A stretch of DNA of 64,000 bases from positions 372,001 to 436,000 of the forward strand of contig BPHC01000001.1 of NCBI GenBank assembly GCA_026003355.1. The letters run 5' to 3'. Position numbers and translations under genes: made by a program. The DNA is from Cyclobacteriaceae bacterium (GTDB lineage: Bacteria; Bacteroidota; Bacteroidia; Cytophagales; Cyclobacteriaceae). The notes below the pieces were generated by a model. It had not been told where the DNA came from. It ran no database searches and worked only from the letters and a program-made list of their open reading frames with translations. Shown piece by piece: positions 38,213 to 46,978 of the stretch; the stretch's first letter is position 1; each line of letters starts with the position of its first letter.

Positions 38213-38868
38213 AAGCAACTTTCCTTTTTATAGCCCTGGTCGTAACCGGCCTTGTGCTCGTGGCCCAGCCGCAGGTTAAAATTGCCCGCCTGAAATACGG
38301 GGGTGGTGGCGATTGGTACGCAGGTAAAACGGCCCTGCCCAACCTCATAGCGTTTTGCAACCGGGAGTTGGGCACCCGGCTTGCACCTGAGGAAGATGTG
38401 GTGGAAGCCGGAAGCCGCGAGCTGTTTTTGTATCCGTATGTATTCATGACCGGACACGGTAACGTGGTGTTTACCCCATCAGAAGCGCAAAACCTTCGTA
38501 ATTATCTCCTCGCAGGAGGATTTTTGCACATAGATGATAACTATGGCATGGATAAATACCTCCGGCCCGAACTCAAAAAAATTTTCCCGGAACTGGAACT
38601 GGTGGAGCTACCCTTCGACCACCCCATTTATCATCAGAAATTCAAATTTCCCAACGGCCTTCCCAAAATTCACGAACACGATGGCAAACCTCCGCAGGGA
38701 TTCGGATTAATTTATCAGGGTCGTTTAATGGTATTCTATTCGTATGAAACCGACCTGGGCAACGGCTGGGAAGACCAAAAGGTTCACAACGACCCCGAAG
38801 CCAAACGCCAGGAAGCCCTGCGCATGGGGGCCAACATTATCAGCTATTGCTTTACCCGCGCTTTATAG
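38209..38868 (+). CDS. DUF4159 domain protein
   Basis: A 219-residue secreted protein with a signal peptide ending near LVAQ. It contains KIARLKYGGGGDWYAGKTALPNL, YVFMTGHGNV, GGFLHIDDNYG and LPFDHPIYH, the family pattern. DUF4159 is related to a glutamine-amidotransferase-like flavodoxin fold; in Bacteroidota it often lies near gliding or MoxR/BatA-type genes. Its function is unknown. It is translationally coupled to the barrel gene. Confidence 0.82.
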   Translation: MKATFLFIALVVTGLVLVAQPQVKIARLKYGGGGDWYAGKTALPNLIAFCNRELGTRLAPEEDVVEAGSRELFLYPYVFMTGHGNVVFTPSEAQNLRNYLLAGGFLHIDDNYGMDKYLRPELKKIFPELELVELPFDHPIYHQKFKFPNGLPKIHEHDGKPPQGFGLIYQGRLMVFYSYETDLGNGWEDQKVHNDPEAKRQEALRMGANIISYCFTRAL

Positions 38869-38903
38869 CACCGCTAAGGCGTTCAAAAAAAATTGTAAAA
38901 AAA

Positions 38904-38949
38904 TTTGCAAACTTCAACTAAATATTTAGTTTTACATCTAAATTTATAG
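38904..38949 (+). promoter_or_regulatory. Promoter and tandem operators of the BlaI-M56 pair
   Basis: TTTG (38904-38907) and TAGTTTTA (38927-38934) form a plausible promoter with a 19-base spacer. CTAAATATTTAG (38918-38929), part of the perfect palindrome AACTAAATATTTAGTT (38916-38931), and a similar site CTAAATTTATAG (38938-38949) lie 20 bp apart centre to centre, one on the spacer/-7 and one just after it. This is the arrangement expected for autorepression by the BlaI-type protein encoded next. Confidence 0.65.
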
Positions 38950-38960
38950 TAACAAATACC

Positions 38961-39320
38961 ATGAGGGAACTGACCAAAGCCGAAGATCAGGTGATGCAGG
39001 TATTGTGGAAATTGAAGCGGGCGTTTGTCAAAGACATTATCGCCCATCTTCCTCCACCCAGGCCGGCCTACACCACCGTGAGCACCATTATCCGCATTCT
39101 GGAACAGAAGGGCTTTGTTGGACACAAAGCTTACGGAAAAACCCATGAATATTTTCCGCTCGTTTCCCGGGAAAGTTATACGCGATTTTACCTTAATGAA
39201 GTAATAAACGGGTATTTTGAGGGTTCCATCCAAAACCTGGTTTCTTTTTTCGTGAAAGAGAAGAAACTGTCGGAAAAACACCTGAATGAGTTACTAAAAG
39301 AACTTCAAAAGCGGAAATAG
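38961..39320 (+). CDS. BlaI/MecI/CopY family repressor
   Basis: A 119-residue winged-helix protein. LTKAEDQVMQVLWKL, then PAYTTVSTIIRILEQKGFVGHKAYGKTHEYFPLV are the DNA-binding part; the C-terminal helices form the dimer and carry the protease-sensitive region in classical members. It precedes an M56 membrane peptidase by 2 bases, the standard BlaI-BlaR1 arrangement. In Bacteroidota such pairs are common and mostly not linked to beta-lactamase. Confidence 0.9.
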   Translation: MRELTKAEDQVMQVLWKLKRAFVKDIIAHLPPPRPAYTTVSTIIRILEQKGFVGHKAYGKTHEYFPLVSRESYTRFYLNEVINGYFEGSIQNLVSFFVKEKKLSEKHLNELLKELQKRK

Positions 39321-39322
39321 CC

Positions 39323-41437
39323 ATGAACATCAGCATACTGAACTACCTGCTGGAGGCGAATCTGGGGCTTCTATTCTTCTATGTCTTTTACTATCTGATG
39401 TTAAGAAAGGAGACCCAGTTCAGTTACAGGCGGTATTACCTGCTGGCGGGCATCCTCCTTTCGCTTGTATTTCCCCTCTTTCAACTGGCCGAGGTGAAGC
39501 CCGTTCCCAGTTTGGGCGAAAACCTGCCCGTTCACTGGCTGGCAGAAGCCCCTGCCGCAACCGTAGCGGCCACGCAACCAGCCGGCTGGTACGCTTCCCG
39601 GATTATTACCGCAGTCTATCTGGGTGTTACCGCTATCCTGGCGCTTCGATTGCTTTTTCAATTTATTCTGTTAATTCGCCTTATCCGGCATTATCCTGAA
39701 AAGCAGATCATCGAACTCCCGTCATCCGCTTTTCTGGCTTTTTCGTTTTTCAACCGCATATTCATCAGCACTTCCTTTCAGCTTTCCGATAAGGACAAGG
39801 AAAGAATTTTAAAGCATGAGGAAGTTCACCGTAAAAGGCTGCACTCTTTGGACATCCTGCTGATAGAAGTTATCCGGATCTTTTTTTGGTTCAACCCGGT
39901 GTTGCCGGTTTATAAAAAAGAAATTGTACAAGTACATGAGTTTGAAGCCGATGAAGCGGCTGCTATACTCTCCGACCCGGAACCTTACTGCTCATTGCTG
40001 GCCCGCGCTGCACTGCAGTCGGCCCGTTACGATCTGGGCAATCACTTTAACAATTCACTCACCTTAAAACGCATAGCCATGATACGAACTGTTAAGCAAA
40101 GCATCAGCAAATGGAAAGTGCTCAGCACCTTTCTATTTGCCAGCGCCCTGTTTGTTGCTCTCTCCTGTCGCGACCAGCTGATGGATGAAATTCAGCAGGC
40201 TGCACAAACCACCACCATAGCAGGTGACTTTCCGGACCATTTAAAACCCCATGTGGAGCGCATACTAGCTGAACATCCGGGCATAAAAGTAATCTACATT
40301 CAGGCAGAGTCTATGCAAGCAGAAAAAATAAAGGAAATCAACCCTGATGATATTCTGTTCATGAATGTAGTAAAAGAGGGCAACCCGGCCGAAGTGCAAC
40401 AGGTGGAGATGATTGTCCGTGCCGATGGGGCGCTGTCTAAAATTGCCGGTACAACCGTAGCAGAAGGCGACATTTACCTGGTAGCCGAGGAAGCAGCCTC
40501 ACCTCAGGGGGGCATAACCGCCTATTACAAAGCGATACAAAATGAACTAAACTATCCGGAAGAGGCCATGCGCAACGGCGTGCAGGGCAAGGTGTTTGTG
40601 GAGTTTGTTGTTGAAAAAAACGGCACGTTAAGCCATGAGCGCGTGGTAAAAGGTATCGGTTCGGGTTGCGATGAAGAAGCCTTGCGCGTACTACAATCAG
40701 TCAACATACCGTGGAACCCCGGCCGTAACAAAGGCGAGCCGGTTCGCAGTAAGTTTGTTATACCCATTGTCTTTAAGCTGGATAATGCCCCCGACGGGGT
40801 TGTGCGGCAGCCCGATAAGCCGGAACCGGCTGCACCGAAAGAAGAAACCCTTTCGGTTGTGGAACAGCCCGCCTCGCCTGTGGGGGGTATGGTAGCCTTT
40901 TATCAAAGCGTGACCCGCCGGATTGAGCTGCCGGCTGAGGTAAGGAACAGAGGCGTGGAAGGTAAAATCTTTGTTGAGTTTACCGTTGAGCCCGATGGTA
41001 CTACTTCCGACCACCGCATTTTAAAAGGTATTGATCCGCAAGCCGACCAGGCGGCTGTGCAGGCATTGCAGTTGGCCGATGTGCGGTGGAACCCCGGTAC
41101 GCAGCGCGGCATACCCGTTCGGTCAAAGCTGGTTATACCCATTACAATTATGAACAGAAACTCTTCGGCCACCGGACTAGAACCACCTAAAACAGAAGGT
41201 TACAACATGAAAGTTGACTTCAAAACTGCAAAATCTGGCAGCAAATTTATTGTAGAAGGTTTTGTATATGATCGTAACGGTGCACCCCTGGCCAATGTAA
41301 ATGTTGTGGTAAGTGGAACCACACAGGGTACCATAACCCGACCGGACGGCAGTTTCAGAATTGAAGTAGACGAAAGCCACCCGGTACTTCACCTCTCGCA
41401 TACCGGTTACAAATCGCAGCAGATTATTTTACACTAA
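39323..41437 (+). CDS. M56 family membrane metallopeptidase with two TonB-like domains
   Basis: A 704-residue protein. Residues 1-290 are the M56 (BlaR1-type) membrane part with helices near 8-28, 38-55, 92-120 and 266-281 and the zinc motif HEEVH (165-169), then HEFEADEAA. Residues about 390-485 and 515-610 are two copies of a TonB C-terminal domain (GKVFVEFVVEKNGTL and GKIFVEFTVEPDGTT, each followed by a VPW/VRWNPG turn). Residues about 640-704 are a carboxypeptidase-regulatory-like beta domain (GFVYDRNGAPLANVNV). No penicillin-binding domain is present, so the sensed signal is unlikely to be a beta-lactam. It would cleave the BlaI-like repressor. Confidence 0.87.
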   Translation: MNISILNYLLEANLGLLFFYVFYYLMLRKETQFSYRRYYLLAGILLSLVFPLFQLAEVKPVPSLGENLPVHWLAEAPAATVAATQPAGWYASRIITAVYLGVTAILALRLLFQFILLIRLIRHYPEKQIIELPSSAFLAFSFFNRIFISTSFQLSDKDKERILKHEEVHRKRLHSLDILLIEVIRIFFWFNPVLPVYKKEIVQVHEFEADEAAAILSDPEPYCSLLARAALQSARYDLGNHFNNSLTLKRIAMIRTVKQSISKWKVLSTFLFASALFVALSCRDQLMDEIQQAAQTTTIAGDFPDHLKPHVERILAEHPGIKVIYIQAESMQAEKIKEINPDDILFMNVVKEGNPAEVQQVEMIVRADGALSKIAGTTVAEGDIYLVAEEAASPQGGITAYYKAIQNELNYPEEAMRNGVQGKVFVEFVVEKNGTLSHERVVKGIGSGCDEEALRVLQSVNIPWNPGRNKGEPVRSKFVIPIVFKLDNAPDGVVRQPDKPEPAAPKEETLSVVEQPASPVGGMVAFYQSVTRRIELPAEVRNRGVEGKIFVEFTVEPDGTTSDHRILKGIDPQADQAAVQALQLADVRWNPGTQRGIPVRSKLVIPITIMNRNSSATGLEPPKTEGYNMKVDFKTAKSGSKFIVEGFVYDRNGAPLANVNVVVSGTTQGTITRPDGSFRIEVDESHPVLHLSHTGYKSQQIILH

Positions 41438-41470
41438 CAAGGATTTTACAGTAAATAGGTTAGATAGGTT

Positions 41471-41517
41471 ACAGGCCGACAGCCTGCCGGTTGGTGCAGG
41501 TGTCGGCCCTGTTTTTA
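41471..41517 (+). terminator. Terminator after the M56 gene
   Basis: A long stem, ACAGG-CCGACA-CCTGC on the left (41471-41487) with GCAGG-TGTCGG-CCTGT on the right (41496-41512) with single bulges, followed by TTTTTAT. Confidence 0.82.
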
Positions 41518-41596
41518 TACTGCCAGGCAATGGGTAAATGGGTTACTTACCCGGCCTGCCGATTACCGTATGATTGGATGAGTACCACAGCGGCTC

Positions 41597-42733
41597 TTAT
41601 TTACCCTTGAATATTTCACTCAGCTTTTTATCCAGCGCCTGACCCCGGAGATTTTTGGCAATAATAACCCCATTGGGGTCCAGCAAAAGCGAAAAAGGTA
41701 TGGCCGTAACGTTATATGTGCGGGCGGCCTCGGACTGCCAGAACTTTAAATCGGAAACATGTGTCCAGGTAAGGCCGTCTTCGCGAATGCCCTGCAGCCA
41801 GTCTTCGCGGGTGCGGTCGAGCGAAACACCATACACGGTAAAGCCTTTGTCCTTGTACTTATTGTAGACCTTAACAATGTTGGGATTTTCTTTCCGGCAG
41901 GGTCCGCACCACTTGGCCCAGAAATCTACCAGCACATATTTGCCGCGCAATGACGAGAGGGGTATTATCTTGCCCTCCGGGTTGGGCAGTGATATTTCGG
42001 GAGCGGGCGAGCCCACGGCCAGCTTCTTCATTCTGTCCACCATGTCAATAAATGCGCGGGCATGCGAATAATCGGGCCATTCTTTTTTGAGTTTTTCGGC
42101 AACATGAACATACAGGTCGAAGTGTTGGTCTTTATCGAAAATTTGCCCCTCCAGCACATTTAACAGACCAAGCGAAAGAGGTTCGGCCTTTAATTCCGCG
42201 GCCAGTTTATCTTTTTCCTGCTTCAGCATATCAAAGAATTTATCCTGTTGGGCAAGCATAGCCTGTTCATTGCCCTCCTTTTGGGCCTTGTCAAAGTCGC
42301 TTATAATTTGCTGTGCCTGAGGCGTGTTTTCGAAAGCCAGGGTTCGGTTTTGCACTTTTCTTATAAGCTCAATATCGGGTGAACCTTTTATTTCAAAATA
42401 TCCTGAAGGACTGTTGCCATCAGCGTAAATCTCCAGGTTTGATTTGTCCAGTATCACATCTATTACCTGGCGGTTGTAAAAGTTTATCTTGTAATAACCG
42501 GGTTCTTTTATTTTGATTTTTTTGCTGAAGGTGTAATTGGACCTGAGTTGGATGGTATCCTGCCAGCCGGAACCGGAGCGGGTTATTTCCATGATGCTTA
42601 TGGTGCCGGGTTGCGGGTAGCCCACTTTTCCGCTGATGGTTACCTCCCACCCTTTTTGATGTTGACTTTGCTGCCCGTTGGTGTTACAGCCCGAAAGTGC
42701 CAGCAGGGCAAGCAGTAAGGTGTGCAGTTTCAT
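41597..42733 (-). CDS. TlpA-like thioredoxin-fold lipoprotein with DUF4369 N-domain
   Basis: A 378-residue lipoprotein (ALSGC lipobox). An N-terminal beta domain (about 28-120, GYYKINFYNRQVIDVILDKS) of the DUF4369 type is followed by a helical linker and a thioredoxin domain with VDFWAKWCGPCRKENP and a cis-proline loop TAIPFSLLLDPNG. It likely reduces or isomerises disulfides in envelope proteins. The stop is at the left end, near 41597. It lies downstream of gatB on the same strand. Confidence 0.88.
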   Translation of the reverse strand: MKLHTLLLALLALSGCNTNGQQSQHQKGWEVTISGKVGYPQPGTISIMEITRSGSGWQDTIQLRSNYTFSKKIKIKEPGYYKINFYNRQVIDVILDKSNLEIYADGNSPSGYFEIKGSPDIELIRKVQNRTLAFENTPQAQQIISDFDKAQKEGNEQAMLAQQDKFFDMLKQEKDKLAAELKAEPLSLGLLNVLEGQIFDKDQHFDLYVHVAEKLKKEWPDYSHARAFIDMVDRMKKLAVGSPAPEISLPNPEGKIIPLSSLRGKYVLVDFWAKWCGPCRKENPNIVKVYNKYKDKGFTVYGVSLDRTREDWLQGIREDGLTWTHVSDLKFWQSEAARTYNVTAIPFSLLLDPNGVIIAKNLRGQALDKKLSEIFKGK

Positions 42734-42817
42734 GTGTGATATTGTGTGTTGTAAACCTATGTATTTTAATCTTCTTTTTTCAACAAACGTTCCAGAATTG
42801 CGCGGGTTTGTACCGGA

Positions 42818-44206
42818 TTAAACTGGCTGCCGCTTCGCTTTTGTATTTCGCCCATAAAAAACCCAATCAAACCTTTTTTCCCCCTTCCGGTAGGCGTTTA
42901 CCTTGTCAGGAAAGCTGCTGAGCAACTCATGAACGTGGGGTAAAATTACTTCTTCCTGTGCGGTTTGAATAATGCCCAGTTCAGAGGCAGCCTCTTCAGC
43001 CCCGTAGCCGGGCCGGGCGGTTAGGTGGGGCAACAGTTGCTGGGCAGCCACCGAAAAGCTTACTTTTCCGCTTTCCACCAAGGTTATTATTCCGGCAAGC
43101 TGATGCGGTGCGGGCAGGTTTCCGGTAGCTGTCCAGGTATTCCTTACAGGCCCTGCTACCCAGTTGGCTACCTTGCGCGTGTTGCCGTTTAGGGTTACTG
43201 TTAGGTCGAACAGATTGGCCAGGCGTAATTCTTCCGTAATCAGCGCAGCCTCTGCCTCAGGCACGTCAAGCCTGCTTATGTAACGTTCATACCGCAAAGC
43301 GGGCATTTCGGGAACGGATTGGCTGATTTGTGCAATCCACTCCGGGTCGAGCGCTACCGGTGGCAGATCGGGTTCGGGAAAGTAGCGGTAATCGTTCAGG
43401 TCTTCCTTGGTTCGCATGGCAAAAGTTTCGCCACTGTCCGGATCGAATAACCGCGTTTCCTGAACAACCGGAAGGCTGCGGTTCAGCAAACCCTCCTGTC
43501 GCTGAATTTCAAATGCAAGTGCCTGCTGCAGAAAACGTATAGAATTAAGGTTTTTTATCTCTACGCGGGTACCGAGCTTATCGGTGCCGGCCTGCCGCAG
43601 CGAAATGTTGGCGTCGCACCGAAGCGATGCTTCTTCCATGTTGCCATCGCTTATATCCAGGTAGCGCACCATTCTGCGCAATTCGGCCACTACGGCTCCG
43701 GCTTCTTCGGGAGTATGGATAGCCGGGGCGGTAACCACTTCAAGCAGGGGGGTTCCGGCCCGGTTAAAATCCAAAGCTGTAAACTCCTGGTAGACATCGT
43801 GCAACGACTTGCCCGCATCTTCTTCAAGCTGAATACGGACAAGCGGTACCTGGCGGGCGTAGCGTCCATTTAGGCGTACAGGTATGCTCCCGCCCTGGCA
43901 CACGGGCATACGGCTCTGCGTAAGCTGGTAGCCCTTGGGCAGGTCGGGATAGGTATAGTTTTTACGCTCAAAATAAAAGCGGGTATTAATATTGCTGCCG
44001 CAGGCCAGGCTTAACAATAGGGCTTTACGCACGGCTTCTTTATTAAGCCGGGGGAGTGTTCCCGGATAGCCCAGCGATATTTCACTTATACGTGTATTGG
44101 GCTCGCCTCCAAAGGCAACCTCATCGCTGCAGAACAACTTGCTGCGGGTGTTAAGTTGCACGTGCAGTTCCAGGCCGATAACCGGTTGCCAAACAGTATG
44201 CGCCAT
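42818..44206 (-). CDS. gatB: Aspartyl/glutamyl-tRNA amidotransferase subunit B, C-terminus frameshifted
   Basis: The protein starts at ATG 44206 (MAHTVWQPVIGLELHVQL), 4 bases after the alaS stop. It has the full GatB kinase-like domain (FYFERKNYTYPDLPKGYQ, DFNRAGTPLLEVVT, ASLRCDANISLR, DYRYFPEPDLPP) and most of the tail domain. The frame ends wrongly after KGEKRFDWVFYG at 42818. Removing one G from the GGGGG run at 42884-42880 (minus strand) gives KGKKGLIGFFMGEIQKRS and a normal QqeY-type end at TAA 42768-42766. The intact protein would have about 480 residues. GatB transfers ammonia to mischarged Glu-tRNA(Gln) or Asp-tRNA(Asn). Confidence 0.92.
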   Translation of the reverse strand: MAHTVWQPVIGLELHVQLNTRSKLFCSDEVAFGGEPNTRISEISLGYPGTLPRLNKEAVRKALLLSLACGSNINTRFYFERKNYTYPDLPKGYQLTQSRMPVCQGGSIPVRLNGRYARQVPLVRIQLEEDAGKSLHDVYQEFTALDFNRAGTPLLEVVTAPAIHTPEEAGAVVAELRRMVRYLDISDGNMEEASLRCDANISLRQAGTDKLGTRVEIKNLNSIRFLQQALAFEIQRQEGLLNRSLPVVQETRLFDPDSGETFAMRTKEDLNDYRYFPEPDLPPVALDPEWIAQISQSVPEMPALRYERYISRLDVPEAEAALITEELRLANLFDLTVTLNGNTRKVANWVAGPVRNTWTATGNLPAPHQLAGIITLVESGKVSFSVAAQQLLPHLTARPGYGAEEAASELGIIQTAQEEVILPHVHELLSSFPDKVNAYRKGEKRFDWVFYGRNTKAKRQPV

Positions 44207-44210
44207 GGTT

Positions 44211-46847
44211 TTACCGGTTATCCAAAAGCTGGCGTGCCCGCACCAACACCCTGTCGAGTCCGCGAATATCTTTTCCGCCTGCGGTAGCAAAAAAAGGTTG
44301 CCCACCGCCACCACCGTTAATTTCTTTAGCCAGTTCTTTTACCATATTTCCGGCATGGTACCTGTTGGATTGGGCCAGTTTTTCGCCCAGCATTACAGCC
44401 ACCATAGGCTTATTGTCTATTTCTGCCGCAAGCACCAGCAGCAGGTCGTCATAGGTATTCCGGAGGGCGTAAGCAATATTTTTAAGTGCATCGGCATGGG
44501 GCAGTGTGACCCTGCGCATAATAACGCGTGCTCCGTTTATTGGCTCGGCCGATCCCGCCAGTTCTTCTTTGAGCCGGTTGGTTTGCTCCTGGTATAGCTG
44601 CTCTATTTTCTTTTCCAGCAGCAATTTTTCTTCGGCCAGCTGTTTGGCCGCAGTTACTACATCTTTCGGGTTTTTTAACAGCGATTTTACTTCGCGTACA
44701 ATTTCGGCCTGTTGCCGCAGAAAGTTAAGTGCCTCTTCACCGGTTACCGCTTCAATTCTTCGTACACCGGCAGCCACCGATCCTTCGGAAATGATTTTAA
44801 ACAGCCCGATATGACCCGTGGCCGGAACGTGGGTACCTCCGCAAAGCTCTACCGAAAAGTTTTTATCGAAAGCAATTACCCGCACCTCCTCTCCATATTT
44901 TTCACCGAACAGCGCCATTGCGCCCATGGCCCTGGCCTGTTCAAGTTTCATATTCCGGTTTTCCTCGCGCTGAATGTTCTGGCGGATTTTTTCATTTACC
45001 AGGTCTTCAACGGTCCTTATCTCATCGGCCGTGAGGGCAGAAAAATGGCTAAAATCAAACCGCAGCAGGTTTTCGTTTACCAGCGAACCGCGTTGTTCCA
45101 CGTGCCTGCCCAACACCTGTCTGAGCGCTGCATGCAACAGGTGAGTGGCCGTGTGGTTGTTCATGATTTTCTCCCGCCGCCGGGCATTTACAACAGCCCT
45201 GAACGTGGTTTGATTTGCCGGCGGAAGGATACGGGTTACGTGCACAATCAGCTCGTTTTCCTTTTTGGTGTCGGTTATTTCAATGCGCTGTCCTTCGCTC
45301 TCAATAAAACCTGTGTCGCCTACCTGCCCTCCGCTTTCGGCATAAAAAGGGGTTTTATCGAACACCAGGTGGTATTCTTCCCTGCCCTTTGTTTTAAGTA
45401 CCCTGTATTTGATAATCTTAACATAGGCCTCCAGTTGATCGTAGCCTACAAAGCGGGTGGTGGCCGTTTCGTCAAGGTTTACCCAGTCGCCTGTTTCGCG
45501 GTGGGCATCGGCACGCGAACGCTCTTTTTGTTTTTCCATTTCGGCTTCAAAGCCTTTCATATCTGTGGAAAGTCCTTTTTCGCGTGCAATCAGTGCGGTG
45601 AGGTCGAACGGGAAGCCGTAGGTATCGTAAAGTTCGAAGGCCACGGTACCGGGTACTACTTTATTCGGGAAAGATGATTCGAGCGCTTCAAACCGCTTTA
45701 GTCCTTTTTCCAATGTGCGCAGAAACGATTGCTCTTCTTCCAAAATAACCCGTACCACGTAGTCGCGCTGTTGTTCCAGTTCGGGAAACACTTCACTGAA
45801 CTGAGATGCAAGCAGGGGAACCAGCCGGTGTAAAAAGGGTTCTTTGAAATGGAGGAAGGTATACCCGTACCGCACGGCTCTTCGTAATATTCTTCTGATA
45901 ACATACCCGGCCCCGGTATTTGATGGAAGCTGGCCATCGGCAATGGCGAAAGCTACGGCCCGGATGTGATCGGCCAGCACCCGGATGGCAATGTCGGTTT
46001 TTGCCGCATCGTGCCCGGATGTTCCCTGGTAGGTTACCCCGGCCGATTGCGCGATGAAATCCATAAGTGGCCGGAAAACGGAGGTATCGTAGGTTGACGT
46101 TTTGCCCTGAATGGCCATACAAAGGCGTTCAAAGCCCATCCCGGTATCGACATGGCGCGCCGGAAGTTTTTCAAGTGTGCCATCGGCCTTACGGTTAAAC
46201 TCCATGAACACCAGATTCCATATTTCAATAACCCGCGGGTGGTCGGCATTGACCAGCTCACGACCGGGCTTTCGGGCTATCTCTTCTTCGCTTCTCAGGT
46301 CAATATGAATCTCCGAGCAAGGACCACATGGGCCGGCATCGCCCATCTCCCAGAAGTTATCCTTTTTGCCTCCATATAAAATCCTGTCGGGCGGAAGGAT
46401 TTCCTTCCAGTAGCCCATGGCCTCCTCATCGGGAGGAAGGTTTTCGCCTTCATCTCCGCCAAAAACAGTGGCATACATGCGGTTGGAAGGCAACCCATAC
46501 ACAGCGGTCAGAAGTTCCCATGCCCACGCGATGGCTTCTTTTTTAAAGTAATCGCCAAACGACCAGTTGCCCAGCATTTCGAACATGGTGTGGTGATAGG
46601 TGTCTATGCCCACTTCTTCCAGATCGTTATGCTTGCCGCTTACCCGCAAACACTTTTGGGTATCGGCAATGCGAACGGCAGGTGGCCTTTGGTGCCCCAG
46701 GAAATAGTCCTTAAACTGAACCATGCCCGAGTTGGTAAAAAGCAACGTGGGGTCATTGCGCAGCACCAGGGGTGCCGAAGGAACGATGAGATGATTCTTC
46801 GACTTAAAAAAATCCAAAAACTTTTGCCGGATAACACCTGCTTCCAT
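44211..46847 (-). CDS. alaS: Alanyl-tRNA synthetase
   Basis: An 878-residue full-length AlaRS. The class II catalytic domain begins IRQKFLDFFKSKNHLIVPSA with motif 1 to 3 residues (TNSGMVQFKDYFLG, MFEMLGNWSFGDYF, TGMGFERL). The editing domain has HTATHLLHAALR and the zinc-ligand CGGTHV. The C-Ala part follows with a conserved Gly-rich GGGGGQPFFATAGG end. It heads an operon with gatB. A leader with a possible attenuator precedes it. Confidence 0.96.
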   Translation of the reverse strand: MEAGVIRQKFLDFFKSKNHLIVPSAPLVLRNDPTLLFTNSGMVQFKDYFLGHQRPPAVRIADTQKCLRVSGKHNDLEEVGIDTYHHTMFEMLGNWSFGDYFKKEAIAWAWELLTAVYGLPSNRMYATVFGGDEGENLPPDEEAMGYWKEILPPDRILYGGKKDNFWEMGDAGPCGPCSEIHIDLRSEEEIARKPGRELVNADHPRVIEIWNLVFMEFNRKADGTLEKLPARHVDTGMGFERLCMAIQGKTSTYDTSVFRPLMDFIAQSAGVTYQGTSGHDAAKTDIAIRVLADHIRAVAFAIADGQLPSNTGAGYVIRRILRRAVRYGYTFLHFKEPFLHRLVPLLASQFSEVFPELEQQRDYVVRVILEEEQSFLRTLEKGLKRFEALESSFPNKVVPGTVAFELYDTYGFPFDLTALIAREKGLSTDMKGFEAEMEKQKERSRADAHRETGDWVNLDETATTRFVGYDQLEAYVKIIKYRVLKTKGREEYHLVFDKTPFYAESGGQVGDTGFIESEGQRIEITDTKKENELIVHVTRILPPANQTTFRAVVNARRREKIMNNHTATHLLHAALRQVLGRHVEQRGSLVNENLLRFDFSHFSALTADEIRTVEDLVNEKIRQNIQREENRNMKLEQARAMGAMALFGEKYGEEVRVIAFDKNFSVELCGGTHVPATGHIGLFKIISEGSVAAGVRRIEAVTGEEALNFLRQQAEIVREVKSLLKNPKDVVTAAKQLAEEKLLLEKKIEQLYQEQTNRLKEELAGSAEPINGARVIMRRVTLPHADALKNIAYALRNTYDDLLLVLAAEIDNKPMVAVMLGEKLAQSNRYHAGNMVKELAKEINGGGGGQPFFATAGGKDIRGLDRVLVRARQLLDNR

Positions 46848-46931
46848 TGAATAAAAGCGTTTAAAAAAACCCCGATTTCTTGGTTTCTTTACCGGGGTTC
46901 ATTTACTTTACAACCGTAAGCGACAAAGTTA
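46848..46931 (-). promoter_or_regulatory. alaS leader: promoter, mini-ORF and terminator-like hairpin
   Basis: On the minus strand an exact TAACTTTG box (46931-46924) is followed by a 13-codon ORF, MNPGKETKKSGFF (46902-46861). A stem AACCCCG (46899-46893)/CGGGGTT (46874-46868) with a run of seven T lies inside this ORF and 20 bases before the alaS ATG. Translation of the mini-ORF would melt the hairpin. The peptide has no alanine codons, so this is not classical Ala attenuation. The rest of the gap to 46978 holds nothing else recognised. Confidence 0.5.
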
Positions 46932-46978
46932 AGCAGAATGAAGGGATAAGCAGGGTTTCGCTTTTTTAAATTTCTCCC

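Noticed and set aside
39323-41437. Beta-lactam sensor BlaR1
   Set aside because: The C-terminal penicillin-binding domain is missing; TonB-like domains take its place, and no beta-lactamase is nearby.
46848-46978. T-box riboswitch before alaS
   Set aside because: No T-box consensus and no room for a specifier stem; T-boxes are also not expected in this phylum.
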